Source: Acidobacteriaceae bacterium
GTDB lineage: Bacteria > Acidobacteriota > Terriglobia > Terriglobales > Acidobacteriaceae
Length of the DNA: 14,698 bases
Direction of reading: 5' to 3'
NCBI GenBank assembly: GCA_027307295.1
Contig: DAHUXF010000028.1
Coordinates: forward strand, 1 to 14,698
The stretch's first letter is position 1. Each line of letters begins with the position of its first letter. A program made the position numbers and the translations under genes. The notes beneath the pieces were generated by a model, which was not told the DNA's origin, made no database searches, and saw only the letters and a list, made by a program, of their open reading frames with translations. Shown piece by piece: positions 1-7,164 of this stretch.

Positions 1-648
1 AGAATTTCATTAACTAAGAAGTGCTGTTCATAACACGCAATGAGCTTACATGACACATCAAATCAGGAACATAAGTCAAGTACAAAGAACTAGCAAAATT
101 TGTCTTAATGAATTGCTCAGGGAAGGCTATGTATTTGTACGTAGACGTACAATAAATTATTTTTTCCAAAAATACGCTTTTCCACATGCTGGCATCATGA
201 CGGCAAGTTGGGCAGTGCGTCCGCCGTATGCAAAGGACTACCGCGACCACGGTGCGTATGCAGACTTTGCGGTCTTCCGTCCGCGCCTGGCGTCGGATTG
301 AATGCTATCTTTCATCTTTACTTATATGTTCATCCGCGGAAGTCAGCTATACGCAGATCGGGATTATGCCTCGGATCAACAATGACAACAGACGTTAAAT
401 TCCTTTGTGAAACGGTCTCTACAGATAGGATGGCTTAGACATCGTCGGCCTATCTCGGTAATGGTTGGGGGACCGCGTTCATCTCCAGGCAAAAAGCCGT
501 AGCCGGCAACATGCCGCAGACAACAAGGGAATGGACAGGAAGCAGAGATCAACTAAGGCGAGGGAGCAAGGGAAAGAGCGCAGCAAATCCCTGCTTCCAC
601 TCGCCGATTGCCAAAATTTCACATAGCTCCGGATTGTTCTTTTTGTAC
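1..648. other. gene-free left flank
   Basis: No convincing coding region is visible. The open frames here are short, lack ribosome binding sites and have translations of no recognisable family. The first 200 bases are clearly more AT-rich than the rest. The stretch lies downstream of the minus-strand gene that stops at 649, and no GC hairpin followed by a T-run on the minus strand could be found to end that gene. One small palindrome at 135-152 is listed separately. The left part may be the edge of a neighbouring gene's regulatory region that lies outside the window. Confidence 0.6.
135..152. promoter_or_regulatory. 18-bp palindrome, possible operator
   Basis: Two perfect 8-base arms, TTGTACGT and ACGTACAA, are separated by AG. 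The site sits in AT-rich non-coding DNA, as an operator for a dimeric regulator would. No gene start is visible next to it, and one or two palindromes of this quality are expected by chance in 14.7 kb. The operator role is therefore only a possibility. Confidence 0.2.
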
Positions 649-2142
649 TCAGGGCTTAGTGAAAGTTACCGCCAAAGCCCAGCCGCGCGTGCCGGATTTT
701 TGCAGAGGCGGGGCAGTAACTCCGGTTGGGACTGTGTCACCTGTAGAGAAACCACCGTCAAGCTTCACACGCGTTCCCCAATAAGGGCCTCCGGTAATGA
801 ACAGAGTTCTAAATACGGAAAGAGATCCGCCCAACAAGTATTCCGGATTCGATCCGCCCTGCGCTCCGCTACGTATATGTCCGGCCACGCCGAAGGAGAC
901 ATGTAGCGCAAGGATCTTGTCCGTACCCGTGACGTCCCAGAGGCGTCCATGCGCAATTGCAACCGGCAGAATAGGTACGTTTGAGCTGGAGGTCACTTGA
1001 AATTGATTCACGGTCGCAGGTCCGGTTGAAGGCGTTGGAGTCACCTTAGAGGCCACGATTCCGAATTCGTTGTCGCCCAGAAAACTGAATACCGTCCCTG
1101 CGGATACCGAAAATGGATTGGAGCAGCGGACAATCACCCAATTGTCGGTTGTAATTGGTGTGGGCGGTTTGAGGTCGAGCGTCGGCAGATTGTCCATCTG
1201 GACGACCTTCAGCGTGTTATTCCGTGAAACGTTAAAAAGTGCCGAGCAATGCACAGGATCGGACGACGCAGTGAACATCTCCGGGACCAGCGCGTTGATG
1301 ATTCGAACCCACTGCTGTACAACCGCATTTTGTTGACTAGCAGCAGTATAAATATCCGTGCCCACAGCAATTGCCGCGGCAGACTTTATTAACGTGTCTA
1401 ATCGCTGTACCGTATCATCATATCGCTGTTTATTGTCGCCGGTGTCCCAGGTAGACCAGCCTTTCATCAGTTTGAGCGCTTCAAGCCGCTGCTTCAGGAA
1501 GTTGCTATCCGAGATCGTAGTTTCAATGTCCGGCCAAGTCCACTGTCCAAACTTAGCAACAGCATGTTGAGCGTAGCCGATGAGGTTCTGTGGGCCGCCA
1601 GCAAGAATGTGATCAGAGTTAGCGACAATGTCTTTAAGAGTAGAAATTTCCTGCACAAGGGAAGCCTTTGCATCCCGCACCTGCTTTTGCTGGGCAGCAA
1701 GAACCACCTCTTCGGCTTGGACAGTTGCCGGCAAGTCCTGGAATGCCTGGTCAATCAACGCTTGTGGATCTGTGGCAACCAATGGCAGTGTTTTTGACGG
1801 TGTCCTTATGTTGTCCACTAAAGGCTTCGCGGTGCCCTGTGCGGCCGCTGCTGCATCGCTATTGCTTACAGTGATTGGGGACGGTGGCTGGAGCTGATCT
1901 GGAAGAGCTTTGCCGGCTGTTTCTGACACTGTGCGCATGATCTTTGTAGTAAATTGAAGCGCGTTGACCGAAGTGACTACACAAGTAGACCCTCCAAGGA
2001 TTCCTGTGGGGCCTTCAATAATTTCTCCCGATGTACTCAGGCTGACGAAATTCGTATGCTTGCAAGCCTGAGCGAAGACACTACGTGATACAAATGTGCA
2101 CAACATGATAAGCAGGATATTTACCGCTTTTCGATTGGTCAT
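649..2142 (-). CDS. secreted protein of unknown function, barrel-like C-terminus
   Basis: I do not recognise this 497-residue protein. It has a classical signal peptide: a positive start (TNRK), a hydrophobic stretch at about 6-19, and a cleavage site near residue 24-25 in 'SVFAQ'. It should be exported. Mature residues about 27-60 hold two cysteines (27 and 54), and a second pair lies at 299 and 340, consistent with disulfides. Residues about 125-290 are rich in Ala, Gln, Leu and Lys and look helical, with a coiled-coil-like part at 145-175. From about 300 on the sequence is beta-rich. The last 85 residues alternate polar and hydrophobic positions (for example 'FRTLFITGGPYWGTRVKLDGG' region, ending 'ALAVTFTKP'), as in outer-membrane or surface beta structures. 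The start is supported by GAGAGGA at 2146-2152, three bases before the ATG. It is divergent from the patatin-like gene, with 123 bp between the start codons. Confidence 0.85.
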   Translation of the reverse strand: MTNRKAVNILLIMLCTFVSRSVFAQACKHTNFVSLSTSGEIIEGPTGILGGSTCVVTSVNALQFTTKIMRTVSETAGKALPDQLQPPSPITVSNSDAAAAAQGTAKPLVDNIRTPSKTLPLVATDPQALIDQAFQDLPATVQAEEVVLAAQQKQVRDAKASLVQEISTLKDIVANSDHILAGGPQNLIGYAQHAVAKFGQWTWPDIETTISDSNFLKQRLEALKLMKGWSTWDTGDNKQRYDDTVQRLDTLIKSAAAIAVGTDIYTAASQQNAVVQQWVRIINALVPEMFTASSDPVHCSALFNVSRNNTLKVVQMDNLPTLDLKPPTPITTDNWVIVRCSNPFSVSAGTVFSFLGDNEFGIVASKVTPTPSTGPATVNQFQVTSSSNVPILPVAIAHGRLWDVTGTDKILALHVSFGVAGHIRSGAQGGSNPEYLLGGSLSVFRTLFITGGPYWGTRVKLDGGFSTGDTVPTGVTAPPLQKSGTRGWALAVTFTKP

Positions 2143-2265
2143 TCGTCCTCTCGTTAATCACTAAAGCTAAAACGCATTTTACACAACGACCCCTTCAGTA
2201 AAAGAAGATGGTTTTTCAAATGTATCCTCTTGACTTTCTGTAGTGGCCGGTTCATAGTCGCGCGC
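2143..2265. promoter_or_regulatory. divergent intergenic region with a candidate plus-strand promoter
   Basis: This stretch separates two divergent genes and should carry promoters for both. On the plus strand, TTGACT at 2230-2235 and CATAGT at 2253-2258 are 17 bases apart. This is a plausible sigma-70-type pair (5/6 and 4/6 matches). It would start transcription almost at the ATG at 2266, where no Shine-Dalgarno site is visible, so the patatin-like gene could be leaderless. For the minus-strand gene I find only weak hexamers. Confidence 0.35.
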
Positions 2266-4896
2266 ATGTTTGACCAGGAAAGTAAAAGTGAGCCTCTTAG
2301 TTTTGCCGAAGCACTTGCCGAAGAACGCGGTGCGATTCGCTCGGGCCAGAACCAAAGTAAAACGGACTGGAGCGCCCTATGCATCTCAGGAGGCGGCGTT
2401 CGGGCAGCCACTTTTGCGTTAGGCGTGGTTCAGGGACTGGCTGAAAAGGGTGTCCTGGAGATGTTTGACTATCTCTCCACGGTTTCCGGAGGCGGCTACA
2501 TAGGCACATGGCTTACTGCCTGGAAACAAAGACAGGGTGGATTGCAGAAAATCATCCCTGAATTGAACCACGATCACAGCGCCCGGAAGACACAGGATCC
2601 TTATCCGCTTCAGCATCTCCGCGAATACAACAATTACCTTTCGCCGAAACTCGGATTGTTGTCCGCCGATACCTGGACGCTGGCCGCTACGGTGGCGCGT
2701 AATATGCTTCTCAATTGGCTGGTCTTTGTGCCACTCCTGATGCTGGTTTTGATGATCCCGCGCCTGGTCCTTTCGCTCGCCAGATTGGGCGATGCGATCT
2801 GGGCCTGGCATGGCGGGGGCTGGGCGCAACAGGCGAAGCTGGAACATGGTATCTCCCTGTTTGCTGGAGCCGCTTTCGCCATGGCGGCTGTGAATACGTT
2901 CCGCTATTTACCCGGCGTGGGAGGCAAGAACCACAGTGATGTCTCTTTTGTAAAGTATTGCCTGGGACCGCTGGTTCTTGCGGCCCTGGGATTTATCACA
3001 CTGGAATCCTGGTTCACCGGCGGAGATGATAAGTCACCTCCGCAACTCACATTTGAGCAGCTTCTTATGTGGATCACTGCCGCCGCTGCTGCCGGGTGGA
3101 TTGTTTACGCAGGAATTAACTTCAGAAAGATACGCGCCAACGCAAAACTGCTGCCGGCCATGACGCTGGCAATCCTGCTTACGGGGTTGAGCACAGCATC
3201 ATGCGCCTGGTTCCTGGTCTCCAGGCTTTATCCACGAATGACATGGGAAACCTATGTCGCTTTTGGCCCGCCGCTGTTGTTGCTGGCGTTTGCTTTTCCC
3301 CTGGTCCTTTTTGTAGGCGTGACAAGCAGCATTCTGGATGACGAAGACCGGGAATGGCTCTCACGTGCAGGGGCGTGGTTGCTTTTGTTTGTTCTGGGAT
3401 GGTCTGCACTCTGCAGCCTTGTGCTGTTAGCGCCAAGCTGGGGTTTTGGCCTGTCATTCAAGGCGGAATCGTCCCTGGCTTTAATTGGCGGCGCCGGGGG
3501 CATCGTCAGTGCGCTGGGAGGCTACAGTCCCATCAGCAAAGCCCACTCGTCCAATACCCAGGGGCAACACGGGAAATTGTCGGCGTTCGGCCCAGGGCTC
3601 CTGCCGCTGGCACTGCAACTTGCCGTGACGGCGTTTATTGTGATTTTTCTGACAGGCCTGGCCATGCTCACGAACCTTTTGTTTTCCTTAGCAAGGCTTG
3701 TGCCGGGAGATTGGACCCGCCACGCGCAATTTCTTGAGGACACCCCAACCAGATGGGTACTGGCTGCAATGCTGGCTTTGGCTGGCTTTGCCTGGGCCAT
3801 GGCAAAGTTCATTGACATCAATAAGTTTTCTCTTCATGCCGTGTACCGCAATCGACTGATCCGCGCCTACATGGGGGCCTCCAATCGGTCAGAAGACGTG
3901 AATCAGTTCATCGGATTCGGCAATAGCGATGATTTGCTCATGCATGAACTCAGTGCGCATCTGCGGCCTTTTCATGTCCTTAACGTTACGCTCAATCTGG
4001 TTTCAGGTAAGCGTCTTGCGTGGCAGCAGCGGAAAGCTGTTGCGTTCACGATTACCCCGAAACATTGTGGAAGCTCACATCTAGGCTATCGCCCATCCCG
4101 GGAATACGCAGGGGGAATTTCCCTGGGCACTGCCATGACTCTTTCCGGCGCGGCAGCCAGTCCAAACATGGGCTACTACTCTTCATCCATTGTCAGCTTT
4201 ATCATGACGCTCTTTAATGCACGATTGGGCGCGTGGCTCGGTAATCCGGGAAAAGACGGCGCATCGACCTGGAGAAAACAAGGGCCTGAATCAGCCGTCG
4301 CATCCATTGTGAGAGAAGCTTTCGGACTTACCACCGAAGACTGCCCTTATGTTTACCTTTCGGATGGCGGTCACTTTGAGAACCTTGGCTTATATGAGAT
4401 GGTCAAGCGCGGCTGCCGGTATATTGTCCTTATGGATTGCAGCGCCGATCCTGAAATGCGCTTTGGGGACCTGGGAAATGCTTTGCGCAAGATTCGAATC
4501 GATATGAACATTGACATAAAATTTGATGATGGCTGGGCGGAAGACCTGCGAACGGGCCGTAAACGCTGGGCAATCGGCAAGGTTCTTTACCATCAAGTAA
4601 ACAATATGGATGAAGACGGAACTTTAATTTACATCAAGCCTGTCATGTGCCAGACAGAACCTCCGGACGTGCTGGCTTACCAGGCTGCCAATCCGGATTT
4701 TCCACACCAGAGCACGGCCAACCAATTTTTTAACGAGTCTCAGACAGAGAGTTATCGCATGCTTGGGCTTCACACTGTTAGAGAGATGATCCAGAATTGG
4801 ACCGCAAAGCAAGGATTCCCGGAACTCGTCGAGCTTGTCCGCAAAGCGCAAGTCAAAAAAGAAGCTACCGGAGCAGCCGCTGCCGGCGCGGGATGA
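2266..4896 (+). CDS. patatin-like phospholipase with an inserted membrane domain
   Basis: Predicted Ser-Asp lipid acyl hydrolase anchored in the membrane; 876 residues from the ATG at 2266. The first patatin block is at 40-80: GGGVR at 42-46 (oxyanion loop) and 'STVSGGGYIG' at 71-80, with Ser74 the likely nucleophile. The position two before it is Thr, where many patatins have Gly. The catalytic Asp is in 'LSDGGHFENLGLYE', Asp700. Between them, about residues 145-515, lie eight to ten hydrophobic spans, so the catalytic halves flank a multi-pass membrane region. Conserved-looking segments follow: 'FSLHAVYRNRLIRAYMGA' (521 on) and 'LSGAAASPNMGY' (626 on). From memory, both are typical of a widespread family of large bacterial patatin-like membrane proteins. 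The C-terminus is Ala/Gly-rich. A longer frame begins at TTG 2230, but neither start has a clear ribosome binding site. ATG was preferred because the extra residues look unlike a protein start. Natural substrate unknown. Confidence 0.85.
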   Translation: MFDQESKSEPLSFAEALAEERGAIRSGQNQSKTDWSALCISGGGVRAATFALGVVQGLAEKGVLEMFDYLSTVSGGGYIGTWLTAWKQRQGGLQKIIPELNHDHSARKTQDPYPLQHLREYNNYLSPKLGLLSADTWTLAATVARNMLLNWLVFVPLLMLVLMIPRLVLSLARLGDAIWAWHGGGWAQQAKLEHGISLFAGAAFAMAAVNTFRYLPGVGGKNHSDVSFVKYCLGPLVLAALGFITLESWFTGGDDKSPPQLTFEQLLMWITAAAAAGWIVYAGINFRKIRANAKLLPAMTLAILLTGLSTASCAWFLVSRLYPRMTWETYVAFGPPLLLLAFAFPLVLFVGVTSSILDDEDREWLSRAGAWLLLFVLGWSALCSLVLLAPSWGFGLSFKAESSLALIGGAGGIVSALGGYSPISKAHSSNTQGQHGKLSAFGPGLLPLALQLAVTAFIVIFLTGLAMLTNLLFSLARLVPGDWTRHAQFLEDTPTRWVLAAMLALAGFAWAMAKFIDINKFSLHAVYRNRLIRAYMGASNRSEDVNQFIGFGNSDDLLMHELSAHLRPFHVLNVTLNLVSGKRLAWQQRKAVAFTITPKHCGSSHLGYRPSREYAGGISLGTAMTLSGAAASPNMGYYSSSIVSFIMTLFNARLGAWLGNPGKDGASTWRKQGPESAVASIVREAFGLTTEDCPYVYLSDGGHFENLGLYEMVKRGCRYIVLMDCSADPEMRFGDLGNALRKIRIDMNIDIKFDDGWAEDLRTGRKRWAIGKVLYHQVNNMDEDGTLIYIKPVMCQTEPPDVLAYQAANPDFPHQSTANQFFNESQTESYRMLGLHTVREMIQNWTAKQGFPELVELVRKAQVKKEATGAAAAGAG

Positions 4897-5129
4897 TAGA
4901 TGACGGCAGAAAAATTTGCCGTGGGAAGAATCCTGCGAAAAACATGGCCGTGCGGAAATCCAGATCCTCTTGAAATCCATTGAGAACTCCGCTGAGTGGG
5001 TGGTTCGGTTCTGAATCAACGTGCTGCTACAAATCCGCTGGATTTGCCGGCCGCACAGCGCAGATGATTTTTTTGATGGTTTTCAAAAAGGGATTTAGCA
5101 AAAAGATACGTTTTTAGAGATCAGGAGAC
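4897..5129 (+). other. intergenic gap with weak terminator-like structure and AT-rich leader
   Basis: A perfect 7-bp stem with a GCT loop lies at 5030-5046 (CAAATCC / GGATTTG). An alternative 5-bp stem (CGCTG / CAGCG) lies at 5036-5060, and seven T follow at 5068-5074. The stems are too short or too far from the T-run to be a textbook terminator. Another 6-bp stem (ACGGCA / TGCCGT, 4903-4922) sits just after the patatin-like stop and has no T-run. The last 60 bases are AT-rich and probably hold the promoter and leader of the hydrolase gene that follows. Confidence 0.3.
5123..5127 (+). promoter_or_regulatory. ribosome binding site deciding the start at 5136
   Basis: AGGAG is only two bases before the ATG at 5130 but eight before the ATG at 5136. 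Normal spacing therefore favours 5136 as the start of the SGNH-type hydrolase. Confidence 0.6.
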
Positions 5130-5135
5130 ATGCTT

Positions 5136-6037
5136 ATGCGGAGAAGTCTACTGCTGCGTCAAGGGTTACGCGAAGCAATTCACTCTGAGATCGCAGAGCG
5201 GACCCAGGTTCATCAGGCCAAAATTGCCTCGCTGAAAGCAGCCCTGGCAAGGCCTTTGGCCGCGGGCGCATCAACAGCCCCGCAACCATTGGTAATGCTG
5301 GCCCATGGCGATTCCTGGTTCGACTACCCGTTGGACGGCAACAGCCTGTCTCTCGACGATACGGATGTGATTACACAGCTTGGGTCGATGGGCGATATCA
5401 ATCCTGTGATTCACAATATTTCCCACTACGGCGACGCCACAACAGAGGAAATGTCCTGGCCAAAACAGCAACGAATGATTGACAGCCTGCAAGACCCAGC
5501 GAATTGGCTCGCCAAGGGAAAACCGGACGCGATTTTATTTTCTGGTGGTGGTGACGACATTGCCGGCAATCAGTTTTGCATTTTTTGAACTATGCCAACA
5601 GCGGCGGGGCGGGATTGGATGCCAGCCGTTTCCAGGAGGCCCTCGGAATGGTGGAAGCATCCTATCAGGATTTATTTTTGTTCCGCGATAGAAATGCTCC
5701 AGATGTTCCCATCTTTGCCCATTGCTATGACTTCCCAATACCCAATGGGAAACATCCGTTATGCGCTGGCCCCTGGCTTCTCCCTTCGCTCACCTTTGCC
5801 GGCTGGAATACGGCGCAAGGCATCTCAATCCTCAAACAGGCGCTTATTGCTTTCAGGTCCATGCTGGTTGGTCTCGCCAACACGCCGGCAAACAAATTCA
5901 TTCTGGTGGACACGCAAAACACGCTGGCTCCGGAAGAGTGGGCGAACGAGTTGCATCCTTACTCAGCAGGATTCAAGAAGATAGCGCAGAAGTTTGTCGA
6001 TGCATTGCGCGCGCATTTTGGCCCTAATAGCATTTAG
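5136..6037 (+). pseudogene. SGNH/GDSL-type hydrolase, interrupted by a one-base frameshift
   Basis: Predicted serine esterase or lipase of the SGNH hydrolase superfamily. The frame from 5136 reads to a TGA at 5586-5588. A second frame continues to 6037 without loss of similarity, and joined they give about 300 residues. Block I is 'AHGDSWFDYP' with Ser60 the nucleophile. Block III is 'SGGGDDIAG' (136-144), with Asp where the canonical motif has Asn. The last block is 'NELHPYSAGF', with His274 the catalytic base and Asn where classical members have Asp three residues before it. The break falls in six T at 5581-5586. One more T, or a -1 slip, would read Ile-Phe-Leu-Asn straight into the second frame. 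Each half alone lacks part of the catalytic set. No signal peptide is seen, and residues about 11-40 look helical. It may be a recent pseudogene, a sequencing error in a homopolymer, or, less likely, a programmed slip. It follows the patatin-like gene on the same strand after about 240 bp. Confidence 0.75.
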
Positions 6038-6235
6038 GATAAAACCAGACCGGTCTTTGATGAGCGCGGGTCCAATCCACCTTACCCATCCTTGCGATGC
6101 ATTGTTTGTAGAGCCGCAGTAAGAGCCGTTGGATGGCTTCTGCCATTTGTTATCGAGTAAGCGGCTGGTTAAAGATGGCAAAGTGATGGCTCCGCCCATT
6201 CTTCTCGCCTTTTCGGCAACTCAACGAAATCGAAG
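6038..6235. other. convergent intergenic gap
   Basis: Two converging genes end here. A 10-bp palindrome, AGACCGGTCT, lies at 6047-6056. It has no loop and so is not a terminator hairpin. I could find no hairpin followed by a T-run for either strand. No small gene is supported. Confidence 0.45.
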
Positions 6236-6574
6236 CTACGCCTGATTGATCATGGTGAGCACCTGGGACAGGTAGTTCAGCGCCATATGGACATTTGCAT
6301 CGTCCCGCACATACGCATCCAGTTGCCGCAAAGCGCTGGTCAAAGACTGGACCTTGTCGTCGCCGGGCGGGGGGACAACGCTGCTGGATGCCTGCAAGCT
6401 GTTGAGCGCGGATTGCATGGCAAATAGAGTAGTATTCAGGCTTGTTAATTTACAGCGAATCTCGTCGGCGAGGTCCAGGTCGGTAGTTCCAGTGTAAATC
6501 CGCGTTAGCTCCTGCTGTATCACCTGGAGAGCTGTGATTTTCTTCATCAAAAAATCTATGGCTGCATCATTCAT
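6236..6574 (-). CDS. small helical protein of unknown function, last gene of the operon
   Basis: This 112-residue protein is not recognised. There is no signal peptide or membrane span, so it should stay in the cytoplasm unless carried by a partner. The sequence is mostly helical with hydrophobic heptad-like spacing, for example 'DFLMKKITALQVIQQELTRI' at the start and 'HMALNYLSQVLTMINQA' at the end. A Ser/Pro/Gly linker near residues 63-73 divides two helical halves. The start is supported by GGAAAGGA at 6585-6592, about ten bases before the ATG. It begins 23 bases after the lipoprotein gene ends, so it very probably shares its mRNA and may act with the two exported proteins. Confidence 0.75.
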   Translation of the reverse strand: MNDAAIDFLMKKITALQVIQQELTRIYTGTTDLDLADEIRCKLTSLNTTLFAMQSALNSLQASSSVVPPPGDDKVQSLTSALRQLDAYVRDDANVHMALNYLSQVLTMINQA

Positions 6575-6597
6575 TCACAGTCCATCCTTTCCAAAAT

Positions 6598-7164
6598 TCA
6601 CTGGTTGCTGTTCGCACTCTTGTAGGCGTTATAAGTGTCCTGGCTGACTTTAAGCAGCTGTTGTGCCTGCTTCTTGTTGCTGGGCGCAAGAGCAAGTTGA
6701 TTGAGGTTGTCCTTGACCTGTGTAAGAAGCTTTTTTTGCCGCTCCAGGCTTGCCAGTTTTGATTTCAATTCCTCGCGGGCCTGCTGGTCACTGCCGTATA
6801 GCTCTTGCCACAACTGGAACTCCTGGTCATGCGTTTGCCGGAGATGGTCCATCAGGCTGCTGAGACGAGCGCTTTGATTGGGGTCAACACTCATGGCGGT
6901 GGCAATTTGCGCCGAGCGCGACCGCCGGAACGCATCAATGTTTAATTGAATATTTGCGTTGCGGGTATTGTTAATCAACGCGCTCTGCTGCTTGTAAAAC
7001 TGCGTTTGCTTCGCGATGTTTTCGTCAACGATCTTTTCGTCATCCACTATGGCAACGCACAACCTTGCGGCGGTCATTCGGGCAGTCGCGCTTCCTGCAC
7101 AACCCGAATTTGCCAGGCAGGCAAGGCCAAGTACAATCACTGGCACATATTTGTGTGGCTTCAT
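6598..7164 (-). CDS. probable lipoprotein of unknown function
   Basis: This 188-residue protein has a lipoprotein-like leader: 'MKPHKY', a hydrophobic stretch at 7-18, then 'LANSGC' with Cys22 as the likely lipidated residue. The lipobox is imperfect because Asn stands at -3. After about residue 40 the protein is polar and strongly helical, rich in Gln, Lys and Ser. The segment about 130-160 has a clear coiled-coil character ('REELKSKLASLERQKKLLTQ'). No enzyme motif is visible, so a structural or scaffolding role at the envelope is the simplest guess. Its ATG overlaps the stop of the upstream gene (ATGA at 7164-7161). It also has its own strong GGGAGG site at 7170-7175, five bases before the ATG, so it is both coupled and independently initiated. 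Confidence 0.8.
   Translation of the reverse strand: MKPHKYVPVIVLGLACLANSGCAGSATARMTAARLCVAIVDDEKIVDENIAKQTQFYKQQSALINNTRNANIQLNIDAFRRSRSAQIATAMSVDPNQSARLSSLMDHLRQTHDQEFQLWQELYGSDQQAREELKSKLASLERQKKLLTQVKDNLNQLALAPSNKKQAQQLLKVSQDTYNAYKSANSNQ
7161..7164 (-). other. ATGA stop-start overlap
   Basis: The TGA of the coiled-coil protein gene (7163-7161) overlaps the ATG of the lipoprotein gene (7164-7162). This four-base overlap is typical of translational coupling and fixed partner ratios. The strong GGGAGG site just upstream, inside the first gene, supports reinitiation. Confidence 0.85.

Noticed and set aside
511..906. 131-residue plus-strand open frame
   Set aside because: It overlaps the 3' end of the secreted-protein gene on the other strand. 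Its product is Ser/Arg-rich without a hydrophobic core, so it is a shadow frame.
3225..3234. TTATCCACG, similar to a DnaA box
   Set aside because: It is a single copy inside the patatin-like coding region, with no cluster and no AT-rich unwinding element nearby.
5592..5984. 130-residue frame in the second half of the SGNH region
   Set aside because: Only the frame ending at 6037 carries the catalytic 'NELHP' block and continues the fold. This one is an overlapping shadow.
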